The position numbers and the translations under genes were made by a program. Positions 1-7,165 of a DNA stretch of 44,773 bases are shown piece after piece (the first letter of the stretch is position 1; every line of letters begins with the position of its first letter). Under the pieces are notes generated by a model. It ran no database searches. It saw nothing but the letters and a program-made list of their open reading frames with translations, and was not told the DNA's origin. This DNA comes from Bacteroidota bacterium (GTDB lineage: Bacteria; Bacteroidota; Bacteroidia; Chitinophagales; Chitinophagaceae): contig JAEZDC010000057.1 of NCBI GenBank assembly GCA_023429825.1, forward strand, positions 1 to 44,773. The letters are read 5' to 3'.

Positions 1-133
1 GGCGAACCTTTCCTATGGCTTAGCGAAGTCATCCGATGGCTTGGCGAACCTTTCCTATGGCTTAGCGAAGTCATCCTATGGCTTGGCGAACCTTTCCTAT
101 GGCTTAGCGAACCCTTCCTACGGCTTGGCGAGG
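1..133. repeat. 21-bp tandem repeat, about 6 units
   Basis: Two alternating 21-bp unit types, GGCTTGGCGAACCTTTCCTA+T and GGCTTAGCGAAGTCATCCTA+T, run head to tail from the window edge and fade after position 133. Because 21 is a multiple of three, the plus-strand frame beginning at base 2 stays open through the repeat as a degenerate heptapeptide (SYGLANL / SYGLAKS) and continues to a stop at 242-244. It could therefore be the tail of a protein cut by the edge, but a second plus-strand frame is also open, no domain is visible, and the part after the repeat does not look like conserved protein. I call it a non-coding tandem repeat with modest confidence about the coding question. Confidence 0.85.
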
Positions 134-301
134 TTAGTAGAAGCCCCATCGAACGCATTCCAGGCTCAACTCATTTGCTTTTTAGTCCAATCTCCCTCAA
201 CTATGCACTATCATCTATCTGCTATAAAACACACATTTATGTGATATATAAGATTCCCCTCATATGGTAGTAAAACCGCACCTTCGCAACAAATCCCCAA
301 T

Positions 302-1102
302 ATGGCTTCAGTAGCAGCTTTCGCAGGTTCAGTACCTGCCAACTATGACAAATATCTCGGCCCCGTTCTGTTTGAACCTTATGCCCTGGATATTATCGAA
401 AGATTACACAACCCGAAAAATGTATTAGAGATCGCTTGCGGAACGGGTAGAGTTACCAAACACCTCGTAGGCAAATTGCCTTCCGATGGTACACTCACCG
501 CCACCGATATAAATGGTGATATGATCGCCATTGCGAAAGATGTAGTAAAAGATGAAAGAGTAGAATGGCAGGTAGCCGATGCACAACAACTGCCGTTTGA
601 AAACAATAGCTTCGACCATATCATCTGCCAGTACGGTGTTATGTTTTTTCCTGATAAGCAGCAGGCGATGAAAGAAGCGTATCGTGTATTACAGCCTGGT
701 GGTAAATACATATTTAATGTATGGGATGAATTGAGCACTAATCCAAGATCGATGATCATCAAAACGACAATGGAAGAGATCATGGGTAGCGATGCGCCTG
801 ATTTTCTGAGCAAAGGTCCTTACTCATGGTTTGATCGTGCAGAGATCAGGAAAGTAGTGGAAGCAGCAGGATTTAAAAATGTTACGATGGAAGTAGTGCA
901 GAAGACGGGTACATATGATAAAGTAGAATACCTGCTGAACGGATTTGTACATGGTTCTCCGTTAGCATCGTATCTCGCCAACCAAACCGAAGAGTTGAAG
1001 AACGAGATCGTCAGCCGCATGAAAGCAAAGATGACTGCAGAACTGGGAGAAACAAATGTGCCTTCCCCGATGCAGGCTTTGGTTTGGACGATGGAAAAAT
1101 AA
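302..1102 (+). CDS. class I SAM-dependent methyltransferase (Methyltransf_11 type)
   Basis: This 266-residue protein has the Rossmann-fold methyltransferase layout. Motif I is VLEIACGTGRVTKHL near residues 41-55, an acidic end of strand 2 follows (TATDINGDM), the DAQQLPF segment is the usual adenine contact, and the post-motif region CQYGVMFFPD...EAYRVLQPGGKYIFNVWDE is typical of the UbiE/Methyltransf_11 group. The substrate cannot be read from the sequence; small molecules, lipids or quinones are all possible for this family. The gene starts at an ATG without a clear Shine-Dalgarno, as is normal in Bacteroidota, and is followed 34 bases later by a good intrinsic terminator, so it is probably a single-gene transcript. 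Confidence 0.88.
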   Translation: MASVAAFAGSVPANYDKYLGPVLFEPYALDIIERLHNPKNVLEIACGTGRVTKHLVGKLPSDGTLTATDINGDMIAIAKDVVKDERVEWQVADAQQLPFENNSFDHIICQYGVMFFPDKQQAMKEAYRVLQPGGKYIFNVWDELSTNPRSMIIKTTMEEIMGSDAPDFLSKGPYSWFDRAEIRKVVEAAGFKNVTMEVVQKTGTYDKVEYLLNGFVHGSPLASYLANQTEELKNEIVSRMKAKMTAELGETNVPSPMQALVWTMEK

Positions 1103-1136
1103 AAGCAAGTAGTTTTCATAGGGTACGGATAATTAA

Positions 1137-1168
1137 AGAGGGCTATGTCTATAGTCCTCTTCTTTTTT
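1137..1168 (+). terminator. rho-independent terminator of the methyltransferase gene
   Basis: AGAGGGCTAT pairs with ATAGTCCTCT (10 pairs including one G-U) around the loop GTCT, followed by TCTTTTTT. Confidence 0.88.
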
Positions 1169-1448
1169 ATAAGTTCAACCCACTAATCTCATAAAAATCT
1201 ACGGCCGTTCTACATTTTTCAGCATTCGGTAAAAAAAACTTTACGTAGAGGAAGAAATATTTTCAGCGGCTTTCATTTAAATTAATCTGCTATCTACCAA
1301 TTAGTAGTATCAAGGGCTGGTAGCCGTTCATCCATTTTGTAGAAGTTCACCACAAATGTGCTTTGGCATAGGTATAGTGTTTGAATAGTATGTTAAGAAT
1401 CGGAATTGATATTCAAAACAGGCTTTAATTTAAAAAGGGACTTAAATT
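1169..1448. other. intergenic region upstream of the SQD1-PLP fusion gene
   Basis: This AT-rich 280-base stretch contains no plausible gene. A near match to a -7 element (TAGTGTTTG, one base too long) lies around 1376-1384. I see no exact TAnnTTTG box, no riboswitch-like fold and no repeat shared with the rest of the window. The promoter of the downstream gene is presumably here. Confidence 0.4.
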
Positions 1449-3917
1449 ATGGAAGAGACTATACTCGTATTGGGAGGAGACGGCTATTATGGTTGGCCTA
1501 TCGCATTAAAACTTGCTGTTACTCGTCCGCACACAAAGATCATCATCGTAGATAATGAATGGAGAAGAAAAACTGTTCGCAAGATAGGATCGGATAGTTT
1601 GTTACCCATTGCTCGTTTGTCAGAAAGAGTTGCTGCTTATCGCAACATCTACGGCAACAATAATCTTCACTACATCTTTATGGACGTTAACTCTGATGGG
1701 CTCGAAGATCTCATCGCAAAGGAACGTCCGCATACGATCTATCATATGGCTCAGCAGTGCTCTGCACCATACTCAATGCTGGGTTTGAAAGAGTCATTAT
1801 ATACGATCAATAATAACGAAGGAAATAACATGCGCCTCCTTTGGGCAGTGCGTAAACATATACCTGAGGCACACATCATCAAGATGGGCTCAATGGGAGA
1901 ATATGCCACAAGCGGTGGAATAGATATCGCTGAAGGTTATTTCTATCCTGAGTTCAACGGCAAGAAAGCGGTAAATCCATTGCCTTTCCCTCGCCAGTCA
2001 GACGATGTGTACCATACATCTAAGATCAACGACAGTAACTATATCTCTATGGCCTGCAGAAAATGGGGCTTAAGAGTTACTGAAGTGATGCAGTCTACTT
2101 TGTTCGGTGTATACATCGATGAGATGGCGAACTGCGAATCACTCTATACTCGTTTTGATTATGATGATATTTTCGGAACAGTAGTGAACAGGTTCTTAAC
2201 CCAGGCAGTTGCGGGACATCCTTTAACTGTATACGGTAAAGGAAATCAAACAACCGGTATCATGCCGATGAAAGATGCGGTGAACTCTTTAGAGATGATC
2301 GCCGGTACAGTGCCTGATGCAGGTGTGCATAAAGTAGTGAACCATGTTACATTGGCGAATAACACGATCAATGAGCTCGCAACATATGTAAAAGAATTAG
2401 CTGAACCTTTAGGATACAATATCGAGATCAACCATGTGTTTGATCCACGCAGTGAAAGTGCAGCGAAGAAGTATGATATCAAAGTGATAGCAGAGCATGT
2501 GAATGATAATGTAGCTGTTACTTCCATCAATGAAATATTAGCCGAAACATTTGGATTGATCGCTAAGCACAGGAGTAGGATCAACAGCAATGTATTCACT
2601 CATCATATCCATGCCTTCCGTGGTAAATACACAGAAGAAACTTCTAAAGCATCTGAAGTTGATGTGACAGATGAACAATACTGGACTGTTTTCCGTGAAA
2701 GCAATTTTGATATAGAAAGAGTGAACCTCAACCCTGGTACTTTGGGTACGGCATCCGTGGCGGTGAAGAATGTAAGAAAAGATGCAAATCTTACTAAGCC
2801 GGTTGAAGGGAACCCACTTGGTATGTATGAATTGGGAAGAAAGAAATTAGCCGAGATCAGATCGATCGCTAATGAGATATGGCCATCTGATGGATATGAG
2901 TTAGCAGTAGTGAATGGCACTTCTCAAACAGTGAATTTGTTAGCACTATCAATTCTTAGAGCATTCAAGCAAAAAGGTAAAGGCAAATTGAAAGTGCTTA
3001 CTACCAAACATGAGCATCCTGGCGGTATCGGTGTATTCGAACACCTGCCTGAGTACGAAGTGCATTATGTGTGTGATGATGTGTTGAATGATGAAAGAAG
3101 ATTGCGGGTTGCAGTTAACGAGATACAGCCACATATTTCCTTTATCTCCCACGTATATTATGCAAGCGGCAATTTCTCTCCGTATGAAAAGTGGAGCAGA
3201 GTGATCAGGGAAGAGTTGCCTTGGTGTAAGCAGGTGCTGGATGTAACTCAGTCGATCGGGTTACATGATATTCCATTCGGTACGGCAGATGTAGTCATCG
3301 GAAGCCTTCATAAATGGGTGTTTGGTCCACACGGTAGCGGTGTGTTATGGTTAAAGGAAGACTTCCATCAGTGGATAGAAGGTTTGTTCTGGAATGGTGT
3401 AGGCATCACTGATTCACATATCGCGAAGCTGAGTTTGCAGGGCGGACAAGACTTTATCATGTATGCTGAAATATTGGAAGCGTTGAAGTTGTATAAGAAT
3501 GTAGGTAAAGATGTCGTGCTGAAACGCTCAGGCTATCTTTCAGAAGTATTCAAGGAGAAAGTACAGGATGTATTGGCAAAATATAATATCAGGTTTAAGA
3601 TACTTAACACCACATCAAATGCTCCGTTGTTATCAGTTGCATTGATTGATTACAATCCGTATGAATTGTATGCAGAGCTGAATGAGACAGGTGTGCATTG
3701 TAAATGTATCATAGACTATAAGAAGGGAGGTGAAAGCTTCAATATCCTCCGGTTCGGTTTACCCTACTATGAAACTGTAGACCGGTTAGAGCAGGCAATT
3801 GAAACCTTCGAGTCTACACTGGAAAGACAATTAAAGGTTGTAGGTATGGAAGTTTCGCAACAGCCTGTCGAGGAAGCACAGCCTAAAAAAGAAGCGGTGT
3901 TGTCAGTTGCAGCTTAA
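1449..3917 (+). CDS. fusion: SQD1-like sugar-nucleotide synthase + class V PLP enzyme
   Basis: This is an 822-residue two-domain protein. Residues about 1-385 match the UDP-sulfoquinovose synthase (SQD1) group of the extended SDR family. They carry the NAD loop GGDGYYGW (9-16), KMGSMGEYA (145-153; the plant enzyme has Thr where this has Ser148), the catalytic pair Y188/K192 in YHTSKINDS, RFDYDDIFGTVVNRF, and GHPLTVYGKGNQTTG. Residues about 415-800 are a fold-type I class V PLP domain: TKHEHPGG, the pyridine-binding DVTQS, and SLHKWVFGPHGSG with Schiff-base lysine K622. Near its C-terminus C751 and C753 (GVHCKC) occur; by my recollection of the SufS sequence, C753 has the same spacing to the following conserved Arg as the catalytic Cys of SufS. 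SQD1 joins sulfite to UDP-glucose; class V enzymes include cysteine desulfurases and C-S lyases. An inferred role is local sulfur supply for a sulfonated sugar, but an aminotransferase or lyase function is also possible. The PssD/PssE pair follows. Confidence 0.9.
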   Translation: MEETILVLGGDGYYGWPIALKLAVTRPHTKIIIVDNEWRRKTVRKIGSDSLLPIARLSERVAAYRNIYGNNNLHYIFMDVNSDGLEDLIAKERPHTIYHMAQQCSAPYSMLGLKESLYTINNNEGNNMRLLWAVRKHIPEAHIIKMGSMGEYATSGGIDIAEGYFYPEFNGKKAVNPLPFPRQSDDVYHTSKINDSNYISMACRKWGLRVTEVMQSTLFGVYIDEMANCESLYTRFDYDDIFGTVVNRFLTQAVAGHPLTVYGKGNQTTGIMPMKDAVNSLEMIAGTVPDAGVHKVVNHVTLANNTINELATYVKELAEPLGYNIEINHVFDPRSESAAKKYDIKVIAEHVNDNVAVTSINEILAETFGLIAKHRSRINSNVFTHHIHAFRGKYTEETSKASEVDVTDEQYWTVFRESNFDIERVNLNPGTLGTASVAVKNVRKDANLTKPVEGNPLGMYELGRKKLAEIRSIANEIWPSDGYELAVVNGTSQTVNLLALSILRAFKQKGKGKLKVLTTKHEHPGGIGVFEHLPEYEVHYVCDDVLNDERRLRVAVNEIQPHISFISHVYYASGNFSPYEKWSRVIREELPWCKQVLDVTQSIGLHDIPFGTADVVIGSLHKWVFGPHGSGVLWLKEDFHQWIEGLFWNGVGITDSHIAKLSLQGGQDFIMYAEILEALKLYKNVGKDVVLKRSGYLSEVFKEKVQDVLAKYNIRFKILNTTSNAPLLSVALIDYNPYELYAELNETGVHCKCIIDYKKGGESFNILRFGLPYYETVDRLEQAIETFESTLERQLKVVGMEVSQQPVEEAQPKKEAVLSVAA

Positions 3918-4004
3918 TAGTCATATTGGATAACGCAATCACTAACTCTCGGTACGATAAATGATATACAACGAGAGTTAGTGATTTCATTTAAATATTT
4001 TGAA

Positions 4005-4448
4005 ATGAGAGTTTTGGCCGTAGCCTCTGGTGGAGGACATATTACAGAGCTTTTACGTTTACAGCCGGCATTTGAAGATCATGAATTGATCTATATGTCA
4101 ACGCATGAAAGCTTTGCTGCCTCTGTAAAAGGATTTGAATACCACGTGATTCCTGATTTTAGCCGTTGGAATCCTTTAAAGATCCCTGCGGTGATGTATA
4201 AGATCTATAAAAAGTTAGCTCGCATCAAACCAGACGTGATCGTTACCACAGGAGCAGCCCCGGGAGTGATAGCCCTATTCGTTGGGAAAATATTGGGCAT
4301 TAAAACCATTTGGGTAGAAAGTCTTTGCCATGCAGAAAAAGTTTCTATCAGCGGAAAAATGGTGGAGCTTTTTGCAGACAGGGTGTACACACAGTGGGAG
4401 CATCTCGCTACGTCAAAGATCGTTTACGCCGGAAATATAATGAAATAA
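4005..4448 (+). CDS. PssD/Alg14-like subunit of a two-part glycosyltransferase
   Basis: The 147-residue protein starts with the family's RVLAVASGGGHITELLRL, the nucleotide-sugar transferase N-terminal half found in Alg14, PssD and Cps14F. TTGAAPGVIALFVGKILGIKTIWVES is the second conserved block. In this family the subunit carries the acceptor and membrane-association half and works only together with an Alg13/PssE partner, which here is the next gene 45 bases downstream. I chose the ATG at 4005 because homologues begin at this strand; a GTG 24 bases upstream in the same frame is possible but adds unconserved residues. The acceptor is presumably a lipid-linked sugar on the inner face of the cytoplasmic membrane. 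Confidence 0.85.
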   Translation: MRVLAVASGGGHITELLRLQPAFEDHELIYMSTHESFAASVKGFEYHVIPDFSRWNPLKIPAVMYKIYKKLARIKPDVIVTTGAAPGVIALFVGKILGIKTIWVESLCHAEKVSISGKMVELFADRVYTQWEHLATSKIVYAGNIMK

Positions 4449-4493
4449 GTACCCGACAGGGCCTATAAATAGAATAGAAAAATAGACGATAAA

Positions 4494-5012
4494 ATGATAT
4501 TTGTAACAGTGGGCAGTCAACTGCCCTTCGACCGAATGATAGAAGCAATTGATGAAGTTGCTCCGTTACTGCAGGGAAAAGAAATTATTGCCCAGGTGGA
4601 AGGATCTAACTATACACCTAAGCATTTTAAAACGCTTGCTTATATCGCTCCGGCAGATTATAAAAGCTATATAAATAATGCGGAGCTGGTAATTAGCCAT
4701 GCCGGTACAGGAACTATATTATCAGTTTCTCAAATGAAGAAACCGTTGATCGTTTTCCCTCGTCTAGGTAATTTGAGAGAGACCAGGAACAATCACCAGA
4801 TGGCCACCTGTAAGATGCTGGAATCACTTTGCAATCTGCAGGTAGCATACAATAAAGATGAATTAAGAGAAAAGATACAGTCATACTTGAAAGGCGAGTT
4901 GCCTATTATGGAAGAGATATCTCCATATGCATCTGATCAAATGTTGAATTCTATTAAGTCATTCATCGAAACTGAAAAGAAATTCGTTATTACTCCTGCG
5001 CCTACTTTATAA
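4494..5012 (+). CDS. PssE/Alg13-like subunit of a two-part glycosyltransferase
   Basis: The 172-residue protein begins MIFVTVGSQLPFDRMIEAID, the signature of PssE/Cps14G/Alg13, the glycosyltransferase family 28 C-terminal half that binds the UDP-sugar. NAELVISHAGTGTI is the donor-binding glycine loop, and KKPLIVFPR and NNHQ complete the diphosphate and sugar contacts. It follows its PssD partner by 45 bases and they surely act as one enzyme. The upstream fusion enzyme probably makes or modifies the donor sugar nucleotide, but that link rests only on gene order. The C-terminal tail after residue 155 is not conserved. Confidence 0.87.
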   Translation: MIFVTVGSQLPFDRMIEAIDEVAPLLQGKEIIAQVEGSNYTPKHFKTLAYIAPADYKSYINNAELVISHAGTGTILSVSQMKKPLIVFPRLGNLRETRNNHQMATCKMLESLCNLQVAYNKDELREKIQSYLKGELPIMEEISPYASDQMLNSIKSFIETEKKFVITPAPTL

Positions 5013-5049
5013 TTGGTTGAATTATTGTTGATTCTTGCTAAACAGCAGT

Positions 5050-5868
5050 ATGTCTTCAGCATTATCAGTTTCATCTTCTTCAAGTTGGATCAAAACTGCA
5101 GCAAGGATTGGTCTTTCTGCCAAAGGAGTCGTCTATTGCGTTAGCGGATTGCTGGCTACTATGGCCTGCCTGCACCTGGGCAACAACTCAGCAAAAAATG
5201 CCGGCACCAAAGGCGTATTCAGTTTTATAGAAGATCAACCATTAGGCAAATGGTTATTACTTGCCGTTGCACTAGGATTAGCGTGTTATGTATTCTGGAG
5301 ATTATTGCAATCTTTCAAAGACACAGAAAATAAAGGCACTGATAAAAAAGGATTAGCTAAACGCTTCGCCTATTTCTTTAGTGCATTGGCATACGCCGGT
5401 TTGGCCGTATATGCATTCAAAGCATTTCTAGGCGCGGGCGATAGCGGAAAAGACAATCGTCAAAGCTTCACATCAGAATTACTGCAACAACCTTTTGGAC
5501 AGTGGCTCGTTGGTATTGTTGCAGCGATCATGATAGGAACCGGTTTATATCAATTGTACCGAGGCATCTCCGGAAAATACAAAAAATATGTACGGGATGC
5601 TTTACATAAAGATGCTGCTAAGTGGATCACAACTGCAGGAACTATTGGTTATTCTGCAAGAGGAATTGTGTGGCTCATTATCGGGTGGTTATTTATTAAA
5701 GCTGCATTGCATTCAAACGCTAATGAAGTAGGAGGGAGCGATAAAGCATTCAGCTGGCTGCAAGACTCCTATGGAACGTTGTTACTGGGTGCTGTAGCCA
5801 TAGGTTTGATCTGTTATGGTGTGTTCACTTTCTTGAGGGCTAAATACCAGGATATTCATACAAACTGA
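5050..5868 (+). CDS. DUF1206 family membrane protein
   Basis: This 272-residue integral membrane protein shows three repeats of the DUF1206 unit. Each opens with an amphipathic A-R-I/G-G-x-S-A-R/K-G-V/I-V segment (AARIGLSAKGVVYCVSGLLA near residue 17, AKRFAYFFSALAYAGLAVYA, AGTIGYSARGIVWLIIGWLF near 196) and then two hydrophobic helices, giving about six membrane segments. The family has no established function; it is common in soil bacteria. The ATG at 5050 was chosen over an upstream in-frame TTG. It may be cotranscribed with the PssE gene 37 bases upstream. Confidence 0.82.
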   Translation: MSSALSVSSSSSWIKTAARIGLSAKGVVYCVSGLLATMACLHLGNNSAKNAGTKGVFSFIEDQPLGKWLLLAVALGLACYVFWRLLQSFKDTENKGTDKKGLAKRFAYFFSALAYAGLAVYAFKAFLGAGDSGKDNRQSFTSELLQQPFGQWLVGIVAAIMIGTGLYQLYRGISGKYKKYVRDALHKDAAKWITTAGTIGYSARGIVWLIIGWLFIKAALHSNANEVGGSDKAFSWLQDSYGTLLLGAVAIGLICYGVFTFLRAKYQDIHTN

Positions 5869-5884
5869 TCATCCCTTACATTTG
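5855..5884 (+). promoter_or_regulatory. candidate yajQ promoter
   Basis: TACATTTG at 5877-5884 is an exact TAnnTTTG -7 element, with TTC 19 bases upstream standing in for the -33 TTG. It lies across the end of the preceding gene and would give a leader of about 15 bases before the ATG at 5906. Confidence 0.5.
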
Positions 5885-5905
5885 CCTTTCACCAAAACTG
5901 CTACC

Positions 5906-6397
5906 ATGCCATCTTTCGATATCGCCAGTAAGGTAGATCTGCAAACCTTAGACAATGCCGTGAACATTGTTAAGAAAGAAATACTGAATCGTTTTGATTT
6001 TAAAGGTTCACACATATCTGTAGAGTTGAACAAAAAAGATTTCATACTCAACCTGGAAGTGGAAAGCGATATGCAGATGAAGCAGGTGATAGACATCATC
6101 ATCAGCAAAGCGATGAAACAGAATATCGATCCTTCAGCATTTGATTTTGAAAAAGATGCCTATCCCAGTGGCAAGTTGGTGAAGAAAGAAGTGCCTGTCA
6201 AAAACGGATTGAAACAGGAAGATGCAAAGAAGGTGGTGAAGTTGATCAAAGATTCCGGGCTGAAAGTTCAGGCGCAGATAATGGATGATATAGTACGGGT
6301 AACCGGCAAAAAGATCGATGATCTGCAGGATGTGATCGCTCTGTGCAAAAATGGTAACCTAGGAATGCCCCTGCAGTTCATCAATATGAAAAGCTAG
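5906..6397 (+). CDS. yajQ: YajQ family nucleotide-binding protein
   Basis: The 163-residue protein starts MPSFDIASKVDLQTLDNAVN, the invariant YajQ N-terminus, followed by EILNRFDFKGS, and ends with the family's DDLQDVIALCKNGNLGMPLQFINMK. YajQ proteins are two-lobed ferredoxin-like cytoplasmic proteins reported to bind nucleotides, including cyclic di-GMP in Xanthomonas, and to influence translation or transcription; which of these applies here is unknown. The ATG at 5906 fits the family; the TTG eight codons upstream would lie inside the candidate promoter. Confidence 0.93.
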   Translation: MPSFDIASKVDLQTLDNAVNIVKKEILNRFDFKGSHISVELNKKDFILNLEVESDMQMKQVIDIIISKAMKQNIDPSAFDFEKDAYPSGKLVKKEVPVKNGLKQEDAKKVVKLIKDSGLKVQAQIMDDIVRVTGKKIDDLQDVIALCKNGNLGMPLQFINMKS

Positions 6398-6429
6398 GAG
6401 AATGCCACTATAGCTCAGGGCTTTCACCT

Positions 6430-6506
6430 GTATAGGCCAGGTATATCCCATGTATATTCCATGTATATCCCATGCATATTTCATGAATGTTCCTTGTATA
6501 GGCCGG
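6430..6506. repeat. seven-unit 11-bp tandem repeat
   Basis: Seven consecutive 11-base units follow one another without gaps: GTATAGGCCAG, GTATATCCCAT, GTATATTCCAT, GTATATCCCAT, GCATATTTCAT, GAATGTTCCTT, GTATAGGCCGG. The first and last are almost identical and differ from the inner units, so the array is capped symmetrically. It sits between yajQ and rpmE2. Confidence 0.9.
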
Positions 6507-6550
6507 GACAACTGATTCAAGTATTTGGTTTTCAAACAGATCCCATTCTA

Positions 6551-6602
6551 TCGGGTCGATGAAAGGATTGTGATGCTATGAAATGCTAAAAGCTGGTATT
6601 TA
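6551..6602 (+). repeat. decayed copy (D) of the dispersed intergenic repeat
   Basis: AAAGGATTG and AGCTGGTATT are shared, with matching order and spacing, with the copy at 11241-11295. The central GCGACGCAAC core is eroded. Orientation is the same as the downstream gene rpmE2. Confidence 0.45.
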
Positions 6603-6625
6603 AAGGTTTTAAGAGCATTTTTATT

Positions 6626-6655
6626 TTGCCTCCACCCTTGTTTTCCTTAGCTTTG
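6626..6655 (+). promoter_or_regulatory. rpmE2 promoter (Bacteroidota sigma-A type)
   Basis: TTG at 6626-6628, a 19-base spacer and TAGCTTTG at 6648-6655 exactly match the TTG-N19-TAnnTTTG consensus. Transcription should begin near 6661, giving a leader of about 45 bases. Confidence 0.8.
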
Positions 6656-6670
6656 CACCTCTTTAAAAAT

Positions 6671-6690
6671 CGTACGGCAAAATCCGTGCG
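6671..6690 (+). promoter_or_regulatory. hairpin in the rpmE2 leader
   Basis: CGTACGG pairs with CCGTGCG (7 pairs, one G-U) around the loop CAAAAT. It ends 17 bases before the rpmE2 start and lies wholly inside the predicted leader. A translational operator is a reasonable guess; there is no T-tract, so it is not a terminator. Confidence 0.5.
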
Positions 6691-6707
6691 CCCTAAAAAA
6701 TAAAAAT

Positions 6708-6962
6708 ATGAAACAGGGAATCCATCCACAAGGCTATCGCCTGGTTGTTTTCAAGGACATGAGTAATGGTACTTCATTCCTTGGCCGTTCTACCGCTGCC
6801 ACTAAAGAAACGATTCAGTTTGAAGACGGCAACGAGTATCCGGTAGTTAAGCTTGAAATTTCTAACACTTCTCACCCTTTCTTTACCGGTAAGAATATGT
6901 TGGTTGACACTGCAGGACGTATTGACAAGTTCAAAAAGCGTTACGCCAAGAAAGACCAGTAA
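6708..6962 (+). CDS. rpmE2: 50S ribosomal protein bL31, type B
   Basis: The 84-residue protein begins MKQGIHPQGYRLVVFKDMSN and contains the type B L31 hallmark HPFFTGKNMLVDTAGRIDKFKKRY. It has no cysteines, so it is the zinc-independent form of L31 rather than the CxxC zinc form. The protein binds the 50S central protuberance and helps bridge to the 30S head. It is preceded by a strong promoter and a leader hairpin, and followed 22 bases later by an intrinsic terminator, so it is a single-gene unit. Confidence 0.96.
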   Translation: MKQGIHPQGYRLVVFKDMSNGTSFLGRSTAATKETIQFEDGNEYPVVKLEISNTSHPFFTGKNMLVDTAGRIDKFKKRYAKKDQ

Positions 6963-6984
6963 AACTTTTTATAGAAATTCGAGA

Positions 6985-7012
6985 TCCTGTCTGCAAAGGC
7001 AGGATTTTTTTA
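6985..7012 (+). terminator. rpmE2 terminator
   Basis: ATCCTGTC pairs with GGCAGGAT (8 pairs, one G-U) around TGCAAA and is followed by a run of T. Confidence 0.9.
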
Positions 7013-7034
7013 TTTTACCTAAAGGTGTTTGTTA

Positions 7035-7160
7035 TTCACGCAAAGGCGCAAAGTTTAAAAGGCACAAAGAGGCGTTCGCTTAATAGCAAGACTAGAATCT
7101 TCCTTGCCTTGCAGCATGTTCAAAAAGTAAGAACTTAGCGGCTTAGCTTCTTTGCGTGAA
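7035..7160. repeat. inverted repeat flanking a 104-base spacer
   Basis: TTCACGCAAAG at 7035-7045 and CTTTGCGTGAA at 7150-7160 are perfect inverted arms of 11 bases. The left arm continues as GCGCAAAG, so the CGCAAAG word is repeated. This is the style of the short palindromic repeats scattered between genes in many Bacteroidota. It lies between rpmE2 and the 3' end of the GNAT gene. Confidence 0.65.
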
Positions 7161-7165
7161 AATCT

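Noticed and set aside
1..133. Tandem repeat considered as a CRISPR array
   Set aside because: The 21-base units abut with no unique spacers, and no cas genes are nearby.
379..813. 144-codon minus-strand frame inside the methyltransferase
   Set aside because: The plus-strand frame has unmistakable SAM-binding motifs; the antisense frame has none.
6853..7083. 76-codon plus-strand frame overlapping rpmE2
   Set aside because: It is out of frame with the certain L31 gene and runs through its terminator and into the downstream repeat.
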